Shown: positions 24,160 to 38,070 of the stretch, piece by piece
Numbering within the stretch: position 1 is the stretch's first letter
Layout: each line of letters begins with the position of its first letter
NCBI RefSeq assembly: GCF_905220565.1
Contig: NC_059400.1
Span: 8,144,159-8,208,158, forward strand
Source: Melitaea cinxia
Lineage: Eukaryota > Arthropoda > Insecta > Lepidoptera > Nymphalidae
DNA: 64,000 nucleotides
Reading direction: 5' to 3'
Position numbers and translations under genes: made by a program
The notes under the pieces: model-generated
Told to the model about the DNA's origin: nothing
Seen by the model: only the letters and a program-made list of their open reading frames with translations
The model's database searches: none

Positions 24160-24775
24160 CAGTTAAACTCTCTTAATTTTTGTTGACTGGCTAAAGACGT
24201 GCCTATATGGTCGGGCGTCGTCGTGATGAAAGATCACATCTTTTCCGTTTCTCAATTCTGGCCGGTTATTATCAACTTTTTGTTTAATCGATTCGTTTTT
24301 CTACTGTCAACAGCTGCTCATCAGCTGAAATCCGAAACGATGGTTTTGTCTGGCAGTAAAAGCTCATAATAAATGATGCCCTTCCAATCACACTACACAC
24401 TCAACATCACCTATTAGGTGTCAAACCGTTTTTGGCGATAGTCTGTGATCCACTTTTCATCATCAGTGAGCAATCTCTTCAAAAATGGTTCGATATCATT
24501 ACGTCTTAAGAAAGAATCGCAAATTAATACACGGTCCATTAGGTTTCTTTCAGTGAGTTCATGTGGCACACAAATATCGAACTTTTTTTGTATTGTCAGC
24601 CTTTTTCAAATGGTCAAAACTATTTTCTTGTCAGTTATCAGATCTTCAGCTATATCGTAACTACTTAAATGTCGATCTAGCTCCACTTTATCTAAAATGT
24701 CGTCACATTTATCCGTAACTGTGCGACCAGAGCGAAATGCATCTTTAACATCAAAATTTCCTGACAGGAATTTTG
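24160..24775 (-). pseudogene. mariner-family transposase fossil
   Basis: The minus-strand reading shows SGNFDVKDAFRSGRTVTD, then a helix-turn-helix-like VELDRHLSSYDIAEDL, then FLKRLLTDDEKWI-type sequence in another frame, and HHDDARPY near 24200. These match, in order, the DNA-binding and catalytic segments of mariner transposases (the 'DEKW' and 'H.D.ARPH' Asp motifs). Many stops and frameshifts, plus an internal deletion after the DEKW motif, show an old inactive copy. The terminal inverted repeats were not found. Confidence 0.75.
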
Positions 24776-25737
24776 ATTTCAAAAAGTCTTTTTTTATTTA
24801 CGTTATATTTTAATACTATTTTGTTATAATGAATTCATAATTAAATGTTATAATGAAGTATAACGTTATTTGAGTAAACAATATAATACAAACTTATGCG
24901 TGTGTATATTAAATGAGTGATAATCATCCATATTATAAACCAAACCTATTGTGGTAAGGTTTTCATAATAAATAACTTCACTAGTGTCAAATTTCAACCA
25001 GTGCAACTGGCCAACCGCCATGTATGTAGCTATCTTAGCACGGTCATTAACCTCGCAAATCCTAGAATAAACAGCACATTACGATATTACACCCATATAA
25101 CTCTTCCGCACTTCCTCATTTTCTAGCAATCTTATTAAGATAATGACTTGTAAAGACATCACTTGACTTTATTTATCTTGCTTGATGTTACGACGGTTAA
25201 GTTAATTTATTTGTTTTTCTCACATGCGATGATGGCTCATCTATTCCGGTCATATAAAAGATATGTGATAACGTAGTAAAATGTTACTGCCGCGTTTATT
25301 GTTATAAGTAGCTCTTGAAATAAACTCACTTTATTCGATAGCTTAAACATCAAAATATAGGCGAAAAGAATAATAAAAATGAAGAAGATCAAGGTAACTT
25401 AAAATGAACTTTAATCCATAAATATAAAAAAGTTAAGTGTAATACAAAGTTTCTATATATAACCCGAAGGGTACCCAAGCGAAAAATAAACATGCGTTAA
25501 GCTTTGAGCAAGGCGACGTTTGATTGAATTGCGAAGATTTGACGCTTCCGGCTAAATGTTCCGGATAAGTCATATTTGTGAAATTTTGGTTCCACTTAAG
25601 CTTCGGAAAAAATAACGAAGAAATTGTGAAAAATGTAACCCACGCCGAAATTTATTAGTACTACATATGTTATAATTATTTAGTGATTTACTGACAGATG
25701 CATTATTTTTTAGTAATCAAAACAAAAATTTTACGTC

Positions 25738-26315
25738 TTTTTAACCGACTTCCAAAAAAGGAGGAGGTTCTCAATTCGACTGTATTTTTTTTTTATGTAT
25801 GTTACATCAAAACTTTTGACCGGGTAGACCGATTTCGACAAATTTTGTTTTAATCGAAAGGTGGTGTGTGCCAATTGGTCCCATTTAAATTTATTTGAGA
25901 TCTAACAACTACTTTTCGAGTTATATCTAATAATGCGTTTTTACTTGACGCTTTTTTCGTCGACCTACGTTTTATTATACCGCATAACTTTTTACTGGAT
26001 GTACCGATTTTGATAATTCTTTTTTTGTTGGAAAGGGGATATCCCTAGTTTTGTACCGTGATAAGGAAACCAGGATCTGATGATGGAATCCCAGAGAAAT
26101 CGAGGGAAACTCTCGAAAATCCGCAATAACTTTTTACTGGGTGTACCGATTTTAATAATTTTTAATTTAATCAAAAGCTGATGTTTATCATGTGGTTATA
26201 TATAATCTTTGAAAACGCGTAGTTACTTGATTATTTTTTCGTCGATCTACGTTGTATTACTCTTTGATGTAATTGAAGTCGTTTTTTTTTTCGTTTGCGA
26301 GCAAACACAATTATT
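25738..26315 (+). mobile_element. AACCGACTTC-family element, copy 5
   Basis: Complete ends with hairpin GTTTG-CGAG-CAAAC. A deletion of about 45 bp after 'catgtggttatata' shortens the third unit. Its 5912-6094-equivalent segment (25992-26174) translates identically to copy 1, which marks recent shared ancestry. Confidence 0.8.
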
Positions 26316-26563
26316 TTCTTGTCAATTGCGGTTCATTCATGGTTAACGCTCACACATAGCTTTTAATTCGTACACAATTATCTCGAGCTCGTATTTTCAA
26401 ACAACTGCCCATATGGATATGACGATTATCGCAATTACTTTTAACAAAGCAGTTATGTGTTCTATTGTTATTTATCTTATAAGGTCGTTGAGATATTTGA
26501 CCTATCACTTAATAAATTTTGGGAGTAAATATTTTTGTAGAAATTGTGTCCTTATTGTATAGT

Positions 26564-26721
26564 ACGTTGTATTATAATACAAATATTTAGAAACAAAATA
26601 CTAATTCAAAATCTTTTTGTAATTTTTTTTCAAATTATTTTTACGTTGTATTTATAATACGAGTATTTAGAAACAAAATACTAATTCAAAATCTTTTTAT
26701 TTATTTTTTTTTCAAATAATT
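26564..26721. repeat. Tandem duplication, 2 x 79 bp
   Basis: 'acgttgtattataatacaaa...ctaattcaaaatcttttt' repeats with period 79 and few changes. Confidence 0.85.
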
Positions 26722-28864
26722 TTTGAAATAAACTATTTTGAATTATAATTAATTCATTAAAACACGAATTCGAAGCTATTCACATGTCATCCAACAATGA
26801 ATCGTAGCGTATGAATTGCCAAAAGTATCTTTTCAATAAAAGAGCCATGTGTTTGAGAGCGGATGGTGATCGCGTCCCTATAGAAAGTAAATAATAGATG
26901 ATAGAATATGTGCATGAATAATAATAGGTGTATCAGCCGCTACAGTATCGTCTGTGATCTGTCGTTTTTTACCGCAACAGCTGGGCGGGCACGTGTCCAG
27001 ACTATAAACGCTTTGCGGACAAATTTATAAGTATTTAAAGGACATCATTTAATGAAAAATAAACATTTAAACCTTCATTTTATACGATACGAAGCAATAA
27101 AAAAGGTCCTTATGCTAATTAACATTACTAAACGTTCCGAATGACGGCCTTTTAAACAAAACGTAATGCATTTATAATGCTCAACCACATAATTGTTCTA
27201 CTTCGGTGGTCAAGATCAGTAGGCATTTGGGTCTCTATATTTAATATTCAATACTGTTAAACGTTAATGTTTTTGTTGATATTTATTGAAAAACTTTTTT
27301 TTATTATTGATAGTTATTTAATTAACACTTAGAATTATTTTTTTTTGATCTTACAACATCGATCTTTTATTACTGTTTTATTGACCGTGTACGCCAACAT
27401 ACGGGTTGCTACAAGGCAATCATTACCATTATATTGTTAAAACGGGACTTTATCGCTATAGGAACGGCTTTTTTCTCCAGTACATGACCGTATAAAAGCA
27501 AACTCTTAAGTGATGTTGATAATTTGCTTCCTCTGATCGCAATTAAATCGCGTTCTTTTATTAACGTGTTTTGCTTTGAACACGTGCCGCGTCTAACAGT
27601 ACAAAAGACATGTCAAGATTTCAATGATTATTTTAAACAATGGGCCCCTCCCGTTGAAAATAGTAATAAATGCACGCAGTCATCATAATCTCAATATAAT
27701 GACTTTAATGTAATTTAATATATAGGGCGGTGCATTAGTGGCCAAATTATCACGCTTATCAATTTGGAAGAGCGTAGTGATATATACCAGATGTTATTAT
27801 TAAGCCGTAATGGGCCTCGATTTCTATAATAAATAATAGAATAGGTATATGTAGTATTTTGTAATCGACTAGTTTCTTCCTGAGGAGACAGGTAGGTTGT
27901 ACTTAAAGACAAAATATGATTTATTAAAAAAAAAAAACTTAAACATGTAATGAATGATGAGAATGTAAATCAAATATCTCTGGTGTATCAATTTACAAAT
28001 TTGCAAACATCTGCCTGCAGCATGTGACTAAACATCTGTGAGTCAACAATTCGAGTACCCTAGAGTCGTGACCGATACAGTTTATTTTGCCCCTCCGATT
28101 TTAATTAGACTCTATTCAGTTATCATTCGTGTTCCAATCATTTAAGTATTTTTCACGGTCGACTACGCATGCGTCGACAACAACCACAAAGACTCATTGA
28201 AATATGATTATAAATTTCTTTGTGCATTGTTTGAAAGAGAAAGCATCTATGTTTAGTTAATCAAAATTGTCTCATTTTAAATTTTAAGCAATGATAAAGA
28301 AAAAAAATGATCATTATTGCTTGTTTGTAGTGTAATTATTTTCTCATTTCTTCCTCAATAAACAATGCAACGAAGTAAAATTTTATGCAAATGTGTTTAT
28401 TGATCGTAAAAATTATGAAACCGTATCATTTACTCGTTCGAGAATAATCGAAAAAGGTAATATTTTATTTTCTGTATCAGCCCAACGTACGATGGTATTT
28501 TAACCTTAGGCTTTCATAAATCATTCAAAGTACTCTCGCTTCGCTCAACAATTGAATTTGTGAGAATTTTTCAATTATGCTTATTGACCGCAATGGCCAT
28601 AGCTATTGGTCTTTTCATAGTCGTAAACAATTTGAAATTGATTGAAACATTCGATATTTCTATTACATATATACTCGTAATATATAAAATATATAATTGT
28701 ATTATATTACGTTACTGTATATTATATCATTATTTAATGTTAAATGTTAGAATTATTTTAAAGTTTTCAAATTATGGATAAAATATCCATTTCCTTAATC
28801 CGTAAGTTAATTCAATGCTTACATTCTTAGAAATAATTTTATCGTAGGTAGGTATGCAACGTAT
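26722..28864. other. AT-rich non-coding DNA
   Basis: No gene. The small palindrome gtcgactacgcatgcgtcgac-like site near 28158-28178 is the only structure seen. Confidence 0.5.
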
Positions 28865-29208
28865 GACGACGCGTTAGCGCAACGGTCACAGCACTGGTTT
28901 GTGACCATTGCCGTGACGGTTGTGGGTTCGATCCCCGCACATGACATGTATTTGTATTGGCCATACAGATGTTTACTGTGGTCTGGGTATGTGTGCAGTC
29001 CCTGTGGCTCTCTCCACCGTTCCTCGGAGAGCACGTTAAGCTGTCGGTCCCGATTGTTATCATGTACACCTGATAGCGATCGTTATTCACAGAAGGGATC
29101 ATATCCGCCAACCCGCATTAGAGCAGCGTGGTGGATTAAGCTCTGATCCTTTTCCTACCTGGGGTAATATCCCTATGCCCAGCAATGGGATATTACAGGC
29201 TGAAGCGT
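28865..29208 (+). repeat. tRNA-derived SINE, type-1 head, full length
   Basis: The head has box A (gcgttagcgcaacggtc) and box B (gtgggttcgatccccgc). The body includes 'ctccaccgttcctcggagag' and 'gttatcatgtacacctgata'. The tail 'gcgtggtggattaagctctg' ... 'gggatattacaggctgaagc' is shared with the type-2 SINE. Frames of 71-90 codons on both strands are translations of this SINE. Confidence 0.8.
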
Positions 29209-29540
29209 ATTATTCAACGTATTACGCAATTGCTAGAATATGAACATATAAATAATTCCTTAAATCCGTCATATTATATCTACCTAAAATTGTTATTATC
29301 AAAACTATATCAGTCAACTTTAATGGTTTTTCAAATTTCCTGTGTAATAAATGATCGTTCAAAATATTTTGTATTGCTTAAATATTACATAAAGTGTGTT
29401 TGTGCACTGACGAGGGTAGGTATATTAGTATAGTTACGGTGTGGTACAAATGTTTTCCTTGTTGATGAAATATTTTTCATTCTTAAGGTAAGTAACTCAT
29501 ATGCTTGGCTAATAATAATGCAATAAAATCACCTTTTCAC

Positions 29541-30131
29541 TTTTTAACCGACTTCCGAAAAAGGAGGAGGTTCTCAATTAGACTGTTATATATGTTACTT
29601 CTGAACTTTTGACTGGGTGAACCGATTTCGACAAATTTTCTTTAAATCGAAAGGTGGTGTGTGTCATTTGATCCCATTTAAATTTATTTGAAATCTAACA
29701 ACTAATTTTCGAGTTATATCTAATAATGCGTTTTTACTTGACGTTTTTTTTGTCGAACTACGTTGTATTATACCGCATAACTGTCTACTGGATGTACCGA
29801 TTTTGATAATTCTTTTTTTGTTGGAAATGAAATATCCCTAGTTTGGTACCATGATAAGAAAACCAGGATCTGATGATGGGATCCCAGAGAAATCGAGGGA
29901 AACTCTCGAAAATCCGCAATAACTTTTTACTGGGTGTAACGATTTTGATAACTTTTAATTTAATCGAAAGCTGATGTTTATCATGTGGTCACATATAAAT
30001 TTTATCGAGATCTGATAACTACTTTTTGAGTAATCTTTGATAACGCGTAGTTACTTGACTATTTTATCGTCGATCGTATTACTCGTCGATTGAAGTCGGT
30101 TTTTCTTTTCGTTTGCGAGCAAACACAATTA
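29541..30131 (+). mobile_element. AACCGACTTC-family element, copy 6
   Basis: Complete copy with hairpin GTTTG-CGAG-CAAAC and tail ACAATTA. It has a short deletion in the last unit (cgtcgatcgtattactcg). Confidence 0.8.
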
Positions 30132-30399
30132 CTGTGATCATTAATTCGTTGTAGAATTATTTTAAAACTATGATATACATTCTTTGAAATCAAATGATTT
30201 CAAAGACAATTTTGTTGATAAAGAAATACTTGTGATGCATAACGTATTTATTTAGATAAGGATTTATATCATGTCGATAAAACACATTCGCAAATAGTAG
30301 ATACAATATTTTTAGAACAAACTCGATTGCCATTCAAAGGATTAGAATGAGTTAACCTTAAAAATAGACATATGCTGTCGCGGACTTTTTTTTATACCT

Positions 30400-30665
30400 A
30401 TTGGTAATTCCATCACACATAATTTTTTGGGTAGCTTTTCCGCAATTTTCTTACTTTCGAAGCGCACACCACAGAAGCTCTTAAATTATTATTTTTTATT
30501 CGTTTTCGTATCATTTCTTATTCATATTCAGCTCATGTTATATAGCCATGCATTACCCTTACTCGGTAAATGAACTATTCAACAAAAAGATTTTTTTAAT
30601 TAGAACTAGTAGTTCCTGAGATTATCGTGATTAAAAAAAAAACCATTCAGTTTTATAATATTAGA
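30400..30665. repeat. Decayed Helitron-like repeat
   Basis: 'tatatagccatgcattaccc', 'tagtagttcctgagattatc' and 'cagttttataatattag' match a repeat family also seen, better preserved, at 53067-53255. Confidence 0.45.
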
Positions 30666-30714
30666 TTCGTTTTATCAAAATAATAAGAGCCGGCTGTCAT
30701 TCAAAATCTATTCA

Positions 30715-30971
30715 AATGAAAATAAAATTGGAGTGTTTGTTTGTAATATTAAAATAACCGCTTTTTACCATTTTTGTCTGTTTGTTTTTTTCGGCTAATC
30801 TCTGAAACGGTAGGACCGATTTTGACGGGACTTCAATCGGCAGATAGCTGTTGTAATAAGAAGTATCTTTGGCTACTTTTATTTTAGAAATTTATTTATT
30901 TTATAACTCTGCGAACTGAACAATAACTTTTTTGTTAAATTCCACGCGGACGAAGTCACGGGCACAGTTAG
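30715..30971 (+). mobile_element. Lep1-type Helitron, second copy
   Basis: Shares 'tgtaatattaaaataacc', 'ctaatctctgaaacgg' and 'tccacgcggacgaagtcacg' with the copy at 815-1110. The terminal CTAG has mutated to TTAG, still followed by T. Confidence 0.7.
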
Positions 30972-33882
30972 TAACCTATAAGAATGAGATATATATTGCC
31001 TAGATTTTTTAAATAAAATCATTAATTTTTATTTATGTGTAAATACGTTCTATAAGCGTAAAAAATTAAATTGTTGATCGGAATAAAAGCTGCGGAACTT
31101 GGTAATTGGGATTTACATTACTACATGCTTTACTGCTCCTTGAAATAATTATAAAGCCTATCCCGTTCTGGCTATCTTAACCGCTTATAATATTGTCATA
31201 TACAATATTATTTACATTTTATCACTTGCAAAACTGGTGTTTGCTTACATTTGCCCAGATACTTCAATTTACCTTATTTTATAGATTACTGAATATTGTT
31301 TTGCTTTAAATTACATAAAACTTGGAATTCATAGAAAACCTTTTGTAAACATTTTTATTTGGTTGTGCTTAAAAATACCGAATTATTCAAAATAAATCCC
31401 ATCGATAAGTATCCGATAAAATTTCTTGACGTGCCCTCTCTTAATCTAATAAGCTCGACAAGATAACGAATTTGCTAGGTTTAATTAAGGTCTTTCTGAC
31501 CGTTCATTTGTGTCGATGGGGCACGACGCCCCATTGTGAAACAAATTGCTCTCAGCCGCTTCCTAGTCGAAAATAAAAAGCTCTTTAAATGATTGTTTTA
31601 CCCCTACAAACCGACACTGATAGAATGTTAAGTACCAATTATTGTCTTTATTAAACAAAAATTTACATTATTAAAAAAAAAAAAAACGATTCCTTATCCA
31701 ATGATTGAATTATGCTAAGAATTAACTAAAGGGGTAAATTATGTATGATCCTCAAACTAATGAACATAAAAGCTGCGTATTATTTTTTGCCATGCATTAA
31801 ACAATTATATGTTCTCCGGACGGAGCTGTTACACTTATCCCATTGAGTTATCAGTTAAAGTTCTAGACAATGCGAACTGTAAATCAACACTATCTTCGCG
31901 GAGTCTGGACGGGACCGTTTTCTTTTAAATATTTATTTGAGCGGTCAAAGAATAACGATTCAACGTGTAAATAATATTGCTAGCTTATCTTAAAGCTACA
32001 TCGATGTTAGTCACGAGTGGCGGCGAAGCAGAAAGGGCACGAAGGAAGCGTTCGTTTGTCTGTTTGTATGCATAAAAGTGCCACGTAAATAACAACTTTC
32101 TTGCCTTACTAAACATGGAGATATGAATCGATTGCAGTTTATTCACATAGATAAATATCTAACTGTTCTAATGGTTAGTTGAATATTTTACTTACTGCAT
32201 GAACATTTATTAAATGAAATTATAACCACTTTCTATTCTTGCTATGCCTTATGAAGTCTACATATTATGATCTATTATTTAAAATTCTAATTGAAAAGTA
32301 AACCTTTTGTTACATCCATACTTGTCGTATCACGTATGCTCATCTGTCTTACGACGAAGAAAAGAGGTTCACACTGACCTACTTACATTGACGTTTTATT
32401 GTGTGTATCAAGAAGAAAAAAAAAAACGTTTAGTAATTTTATAATATAATTATAAATATTAAGATAGTAAAAGTGAGTATGCCTATAGGCTTTTTGTTAC
32501 TGAAAAAACAACTTAAAAAGCAGGCATAAATTGTAATTTAGTACAAAAATTATAAATAACCTGGAACACTTCTACACAGGATATATTCACTATTCAGTCT
32601 CATTTTTAACTTCCGTTTTAAAGAAATAAACACTCAAGAGGTCACGTTTATTTCTAGAGCTACTGTTCAAATTACTTGTTTGTTCTATTTATGTTCTTTG
32701 TTAAAAAATCCAGACAGTATAAAAAAAATTACGATCAAATGTTATACGTAATATATATATAACTAAAAATATATCCAACCTTGACTTTTTTTTGTAAAAT
32801 TAAGGAACCTTGAATTACGTACACACACAGGTTCGTATACTGTGTATTTAATTAAAGATGTAAAAAATGCAACGATTAATTTACTTAGGACATTAAGGAT
32901 TATAGACCGGTAAAATGTATAGCTAATCGTGTCTGCAATAATTATAATGTGTATATAACGTCGTTAAGGAAAGTTGTTGCGTAGATTATAGCATGTATAT
33001 ACTTTACCTAACTGTGTTTGATAATTCGATTAACGCTACAACTACTTTACTATATATTTAATGTCTTTAGGTATATCACTAATACAAACACAAAAATCAG
33101 TTTCGATGTTAGGAATGAAACCCGTATAACGTCACGCGTCGTCAAATTATTATATGAAAAACAAAATATTATATATAATTATGTATATACGCTCTTGGTT
33201 TACACTTGATTGCTCTGAAATTGCCGGATTTCAACAAGGTTGTGTATGTATATAAATATTATTAATAAGTATTTTTAATTTATGTATATCAATAATTTAA
33301 TATCATAATGTTAAATAATTGATAAAGCAAATGTTTTTATTGAATGTATGCGTGAATAAGTGTCAGTATAAAAATAATATACTTTTCATGGTAGTTTACC
33401 ACGTTAGTAGGTAAGAAATATGTTCGAAAATCGTTTTTTTTTTTTTTAATTGTTATAAATGAATAATATGTAAAAGTTGCAATGATAAACTTGTTCAACT
33501 TCTAACAACTTGAGGTCAACTTCTAAGAACGTATCGCAATATTTACTTAATTTATGCATAGGTAATTAAAAAATAACTTTGAACAACTGTGTATAGACAC
33601 TAAACCACGCTTCAAAAACATTCAACACCACTCATCATCTCCGTTCGTATAGATTTCAAATAAATGCAGTGGTTGAAATATTATACTTCACAAAACATTC
33701 GTTTATTTATGTAAGCGCAGAACAAACATAGCCCTAATGTTTGTATATGGAGTCATGAATAACGTGACTCAGTAAACCGTAAGCAAAATTCGTGAAACAT
33801 TTTCAGCAGGTGAACTTTCTAACACATTTCCTTTATTATTAAAAACTACATTTTTATAAATAGATAACACAAAAAAAATGAA
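30972..33882. other. AT-rich non-coding DNA
   Basis: No gene. A 7-bp GC-rich hairpin ATGGGGC-acgac-GCCCCAT lies at 31516-31534. No repeat recognised. Confidence 0.5.
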
Positions 33883-34206
33883 TTCAGCCTACTATTGTTT
33901 ACTGCTGAATGTAGGCCTCTTTCTACATGTAGGAGAAAGATTGGAGCTTAATCCACCACGCTGCTCCACTGCGGATATGTTCCCTACTATAAGTAACGAT
34001 CGCTATCAAGTATTTATGATAACAACTGGAACCGACGGCTTAACGTGCTCTCCGAGGAACGGTGGAGAAAGCCACAGGGACTGCACAAATACCCAGACCA
34101 CGGCAAACATCTGTATGGCAAATACAAACGCATGTCATGTGCGGGGATCGAACCCGCAACCGTCACGGCAACGGCCACAAACCAGTGCTGTGACCGTTGC
34201 GCCAAT
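33883..34206 (-). repeat. tRNA-derived SINE, type-1, full length
   Basis: Minus-strand copy with box B gcgggttcgatccccgc (about 34140) and a box A region 'ttggcgcaacggtcacagca' at the right end. The tail on the left is 'ctactattgtttactgctga'. It is directly preceded (on the minus strand) by a type-2 SINE head, forming a tandem pair. Confidence 0.75.
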
Positions 34207-34335
34207 GGATAAGGAAACCAACCGGAAATAAATATTTGTACAAATCAAATAACAAGCCGGAGTAGGAATCAAAACCGCAATCCGTCGGTGTTTTAGCCGA
34301 CTACTAGCACCACTACACCAGAGCGCTTGTGTCCA
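34207..34335 (-). repeat. Type-2 SINE head joined to type-1 SINE
   Basis: The minus strand reads gctctggtgtagtggtgc (box A) and ggttttgattcctactcc (decayed box B), then 'aaatatttatttccggttgg'. Its own body stops where the type-1 SINE begins. Confidence 0.65.
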
Positions 34336-36228
34336 CAAAAAAACATTTCCTGCTAAATAAGCTATCTAATTGTATTTATAATTACCTAAGTAGTAAAAGT
34401 TTAAAATAAATAACATTCCGACTATGTCTTTTCAATCCCGATATTTCATTAAGGAAAATAATTTTAACGGTGTTTTCCTTGTCAGCTTCGGACAGAGTAA
34501 AGTTATCTTTCTATTGTACGAGTACTCGACTAAAACGTCAGTAATGTCAGCGTGTCTATTTCGTTGAGTGCTACGCTCAGCAGTTATCGCAAATCACTGT
34601 CTCATACAACATTAATTGCTGGTTGTTAGCATACCGCTTCTCCGTCACACGACTATTATTCTCTACTTAATAATCAGCTTAATTCTAGAATCATTTATCA
34701 AAATGACAAATTTCGTTGCTATTGTGGCGAAAACTAGTTCCGTTATTGTCATAGCTGTCTAACTTATAACGGAGCAGTTTTAAACTTCGTGCATACAATT
34801 ATATAACTTATTTGCTTAATATATTTCTTCACTGAGATAACGTTATCTAATTGTATAAAATATTTAATATATTCAATAAAAATTAATCACAATTAAGCAT
34901 CGCTCTATAACTAACTTTTATGCAAATTTCATGACGTGGGTCAACGAGATTTCTGCGGAATTTGGCAAGAGAGGTAATTTAAACGTTCCACAATTTGCAT
35001 AAACTTACTAAGGTTTCGCTCCTCCACATTCTATTGGTCGTATGATTTACATTGAAATCTTTTAGGAGTGAAATTTAATTTGTGCTATTGAAAGCTCTAC
35101 AATTTATTACTTTAATTGCTTCCAATACGAAAAACAATATATTTGAGATTTTCTTTACCGTCATAAATATTATCAAATAATCTTCGTATACATGCTTTGC
35201 AAAACAGTTAGTGAATAACCAGAAAATATAAAGAACCATTCACAAAGACAATTTTACAATAACAGTATAAAGGATTAATTCTTGCCTTCTATAATTCTTA
35301 ATAACATTTATAATATTAATAATAAATTATCTAACCAGAATGGGTATCATAACACGACGGAAATTAGATCTAATTTAAGGCGGAGCTAAATCAGGTTTTC
35401 TTGTACTCGTACACTTTAGTGGATTGACCTTGCTATAACTACGCAAATGTTGCTGAAGTGGCCTTGTTTTAGGCGGTTATGGATTTAGTCATGCTACTTG
35501 TAAGATCAGACTTGGTTACCATTATCATGTGATGTAGTTTATGCTAATATAATATTTTTTACAACAACGCACCGAGGGACGTCTTAATATACAATTCGTT
35601 CATTCCGTAGATCTTAACAAGATAACGATTATTTCAATTTATGAATCCATTCCATGTAAACGCCAGTGTACACATTCTAACCATTATTTAATACTTTTTT
35701 AAAAGACAAGTTGAATCTGTATAACATTTTTTCAGGTGTACGATTCACTCATCTAGATTTTTGGAACAAAGTTTCTTACGGCAGGCTTGACATTTGGCTG
35801 GGCGACCGAACTGAAAAAAATGTGATACTAAAACCGTAAGAAAAATATATAACGGAAGTGAAGTTAATATCAGACACACGACTGTATAATATGACGTTTG
35901 TAAAACTAAAATATTACTAGTAAACTTTTTTTAATTATTTCTGTAATTTTATACTTATTGTTATTTATATCGACAAAAATAAATAAAGACACATGTTTTT
36001 GTATTTCATTTAATAGTTTAAATTATTATTATTTTGTTTGATTTATTTTATTTTACGGTAATTCTTATTTTCTAAAATACTACATTTCCTAAATACTTTT
36101 ATGTACCTACTTAATTAAAAACCAATCAACAAAATAAAAAAAAAATCAAGAACTAGAAAATATATATAAAACTCAACATTTTTTCAAATTGTGTTGCTTT
36201 TATACTATCCGAAGGAACATTTTTATTT
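34336..36228. other. AT-rich non-coding DNA
   Basis: No gene, RNA or repeat recognised. Confidence 0.55.
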
Positions 36229-38070
36229 TTTTTTAACCGACTTCCAAAAAAGGAGGAGGTTCTCAATTCGACTGTATTTTTTTTTTTTTTTTTTTTTTTT
36301 TTATGTATGTTACATCAGAACTTTTGACCAGGTAGACCGATTTCGACAAATTTTGTTTTAATCGAAAGGTGGTGTGTGCCGATTGGTCCCATTTAAATTT
36401 ATTTGAGATCTAACAACTACTTTTCGAATTATATCTAATAATGCGTTTTTACTTGACGCTTTTTTCGTCGACCTACGTTGTATTATACCACATAACTTTT
36501 TACTGGGTGTACCGATTTTGATAATTCTTTTTTTGTTGGAAAGGGGATATCCCTAGTTTGGTACCATGATAAGGAAACCAGGATCTGATGATGGGATCCC
36601 AGAGAAATCGAGAGAAACTCTTGAAAATCCGCAATAACTTTTTACTGGGTGTATCGATTTTGATAATTTTTACTTTAATCGAAAGCTGATGTTTATCATG
36701 TGGTCACATATAAATTTTATCGAGATCTGATAACTATTTTTTGATTAATCTTTGATAATGCGTATTTACTTGACATTATTTTCGTCACCTTACGTTGTAT
36801 TATACCTCATAACTTTTTACTGGGTGCACCGATTTTGACGTTTCTTATATAAATTAAAAGCTACTATTCGTCACGTGGTCCCATTCAAATTTAATTGAGA
36901 TTTGATTCGTAATTTGTGAGTTATATCTAATATTGCGTATTTACTTGACGGTTTTTTCGTCACCCTACGTTGTAATAAACGTTATATCTTTTTACTGGGT
37001 GCACTGATTTTGATCTTTTTTGTATAAATCAAAAGCTAATACTTGTCATGTCGTCCGTTTTAAATATGATTGAGATATAATGAGCAATTTTTGAGTAATC
37101 TTTGATGACACGTATTTACATGACGATGTTAAGACGACTGTGGTCATGTTTAATACTTTGCCACAACGCCATCTATCAAAATGTAATGAAATTACTTCGT
37201 TCACTATCGATCAAATTACAATATTCCACTAGAGTAGAGAGTAGCAGTTTATTCGTTATAAATATATTTGAGCTTTTAATTTTTGAGTTATCGCTAATAC
37301 TGGGTATTTACTTGGCTATTTTACGTCGACCAACGTTATATTAACCTCATTACTATTTTACTGGGTGGACCGATATCGATGATTCTTTTTTTAATCGATA
37401 GATGGTGCTTGTCATGTGGTCCCATTTAAATATAATTGAGATTTGACTCGAACTTTTTGAGCTATATCTGATATGGCGTATTTACTTGACTGTTTTTGGA
37501 GTTTTCTCCTTAAGAATCGATTTTCATTTAAGGCCCCGGAATGAAAAAATTGAACAGTAAAATCTACTGAACGAATGACCTTGTTAGAGATGGCGTTCAG
37601 ACGTTTTCTAATAACGCAATTAGGTTCCGATAGATGGCGTTATTGCATTCATTTATTTACAATTTGATATAGTAATAATATATTTCTTAGACTAGTAAGC
37701 CTTTTTGTACCTATTTAGACAGTTGATCTGAAGGGGTAAACTCCAGTCGTGCATCGGAGCTGTGTGAAAACATGAACATTACATATTTTTAATAAACAAT
37801 ATAAATCCGCTTCAACTAAAAAACCCGCCGTAATAAGCGATGTCAGCGCTTCGCGCGAATCGACGACGGGCCTTTTATGAAATTTCTGCCTACAATCGCT
37901 AACAAAATGTTAGAAATAACAGTAGAACATTATATAATTCTACAATTTTATAATGTCGCGTTATATGGAATACGAACAAAGTATTACTATTTTTCGTCGA
38001 TCTACGTTGTATTACTCTTCGATGTAATTGAAGTCGGTTTTTTTTTCGTTTGCGAGCAAACACAATTATT
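36229..38070 (+). mobile_element. AACCGACTTC-family element, long copy 7 (1.84 kb)
   Basis: Canonical 5' end at 36229 and canonical 3' end (GAAGTCGG, hairpin GTTTG-CGAG-CAAAC, ACAATTATT) at 38070. Instead of three internal units it has about seven degenerate ones between 36310 and 37500. Each is marked by 'tactgggtg(t/c)accgat', 'cttgacg(g/c)ttttttcgtc' and 'acgttgta'. A unique segment of about 480 bp follows (37500-37985), with twice 'gatggcgtt'. It may be closest to the ancestral long form. No transposase or Rep-helicase frame is present. Confidence 0.75.

Noticed and set aside
28866..28937. tRNA-like sequence with box A and box B
   Set aside because: Part of a repeated SINE head. No acceptor stem pairing or tRNA-like 3' end; several copies exist in the window.
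33878..34231. 117-codon frame
   Set aside because: A translation of a minus-strand SINE; the same peptide fragments occur at the other SINE copies.
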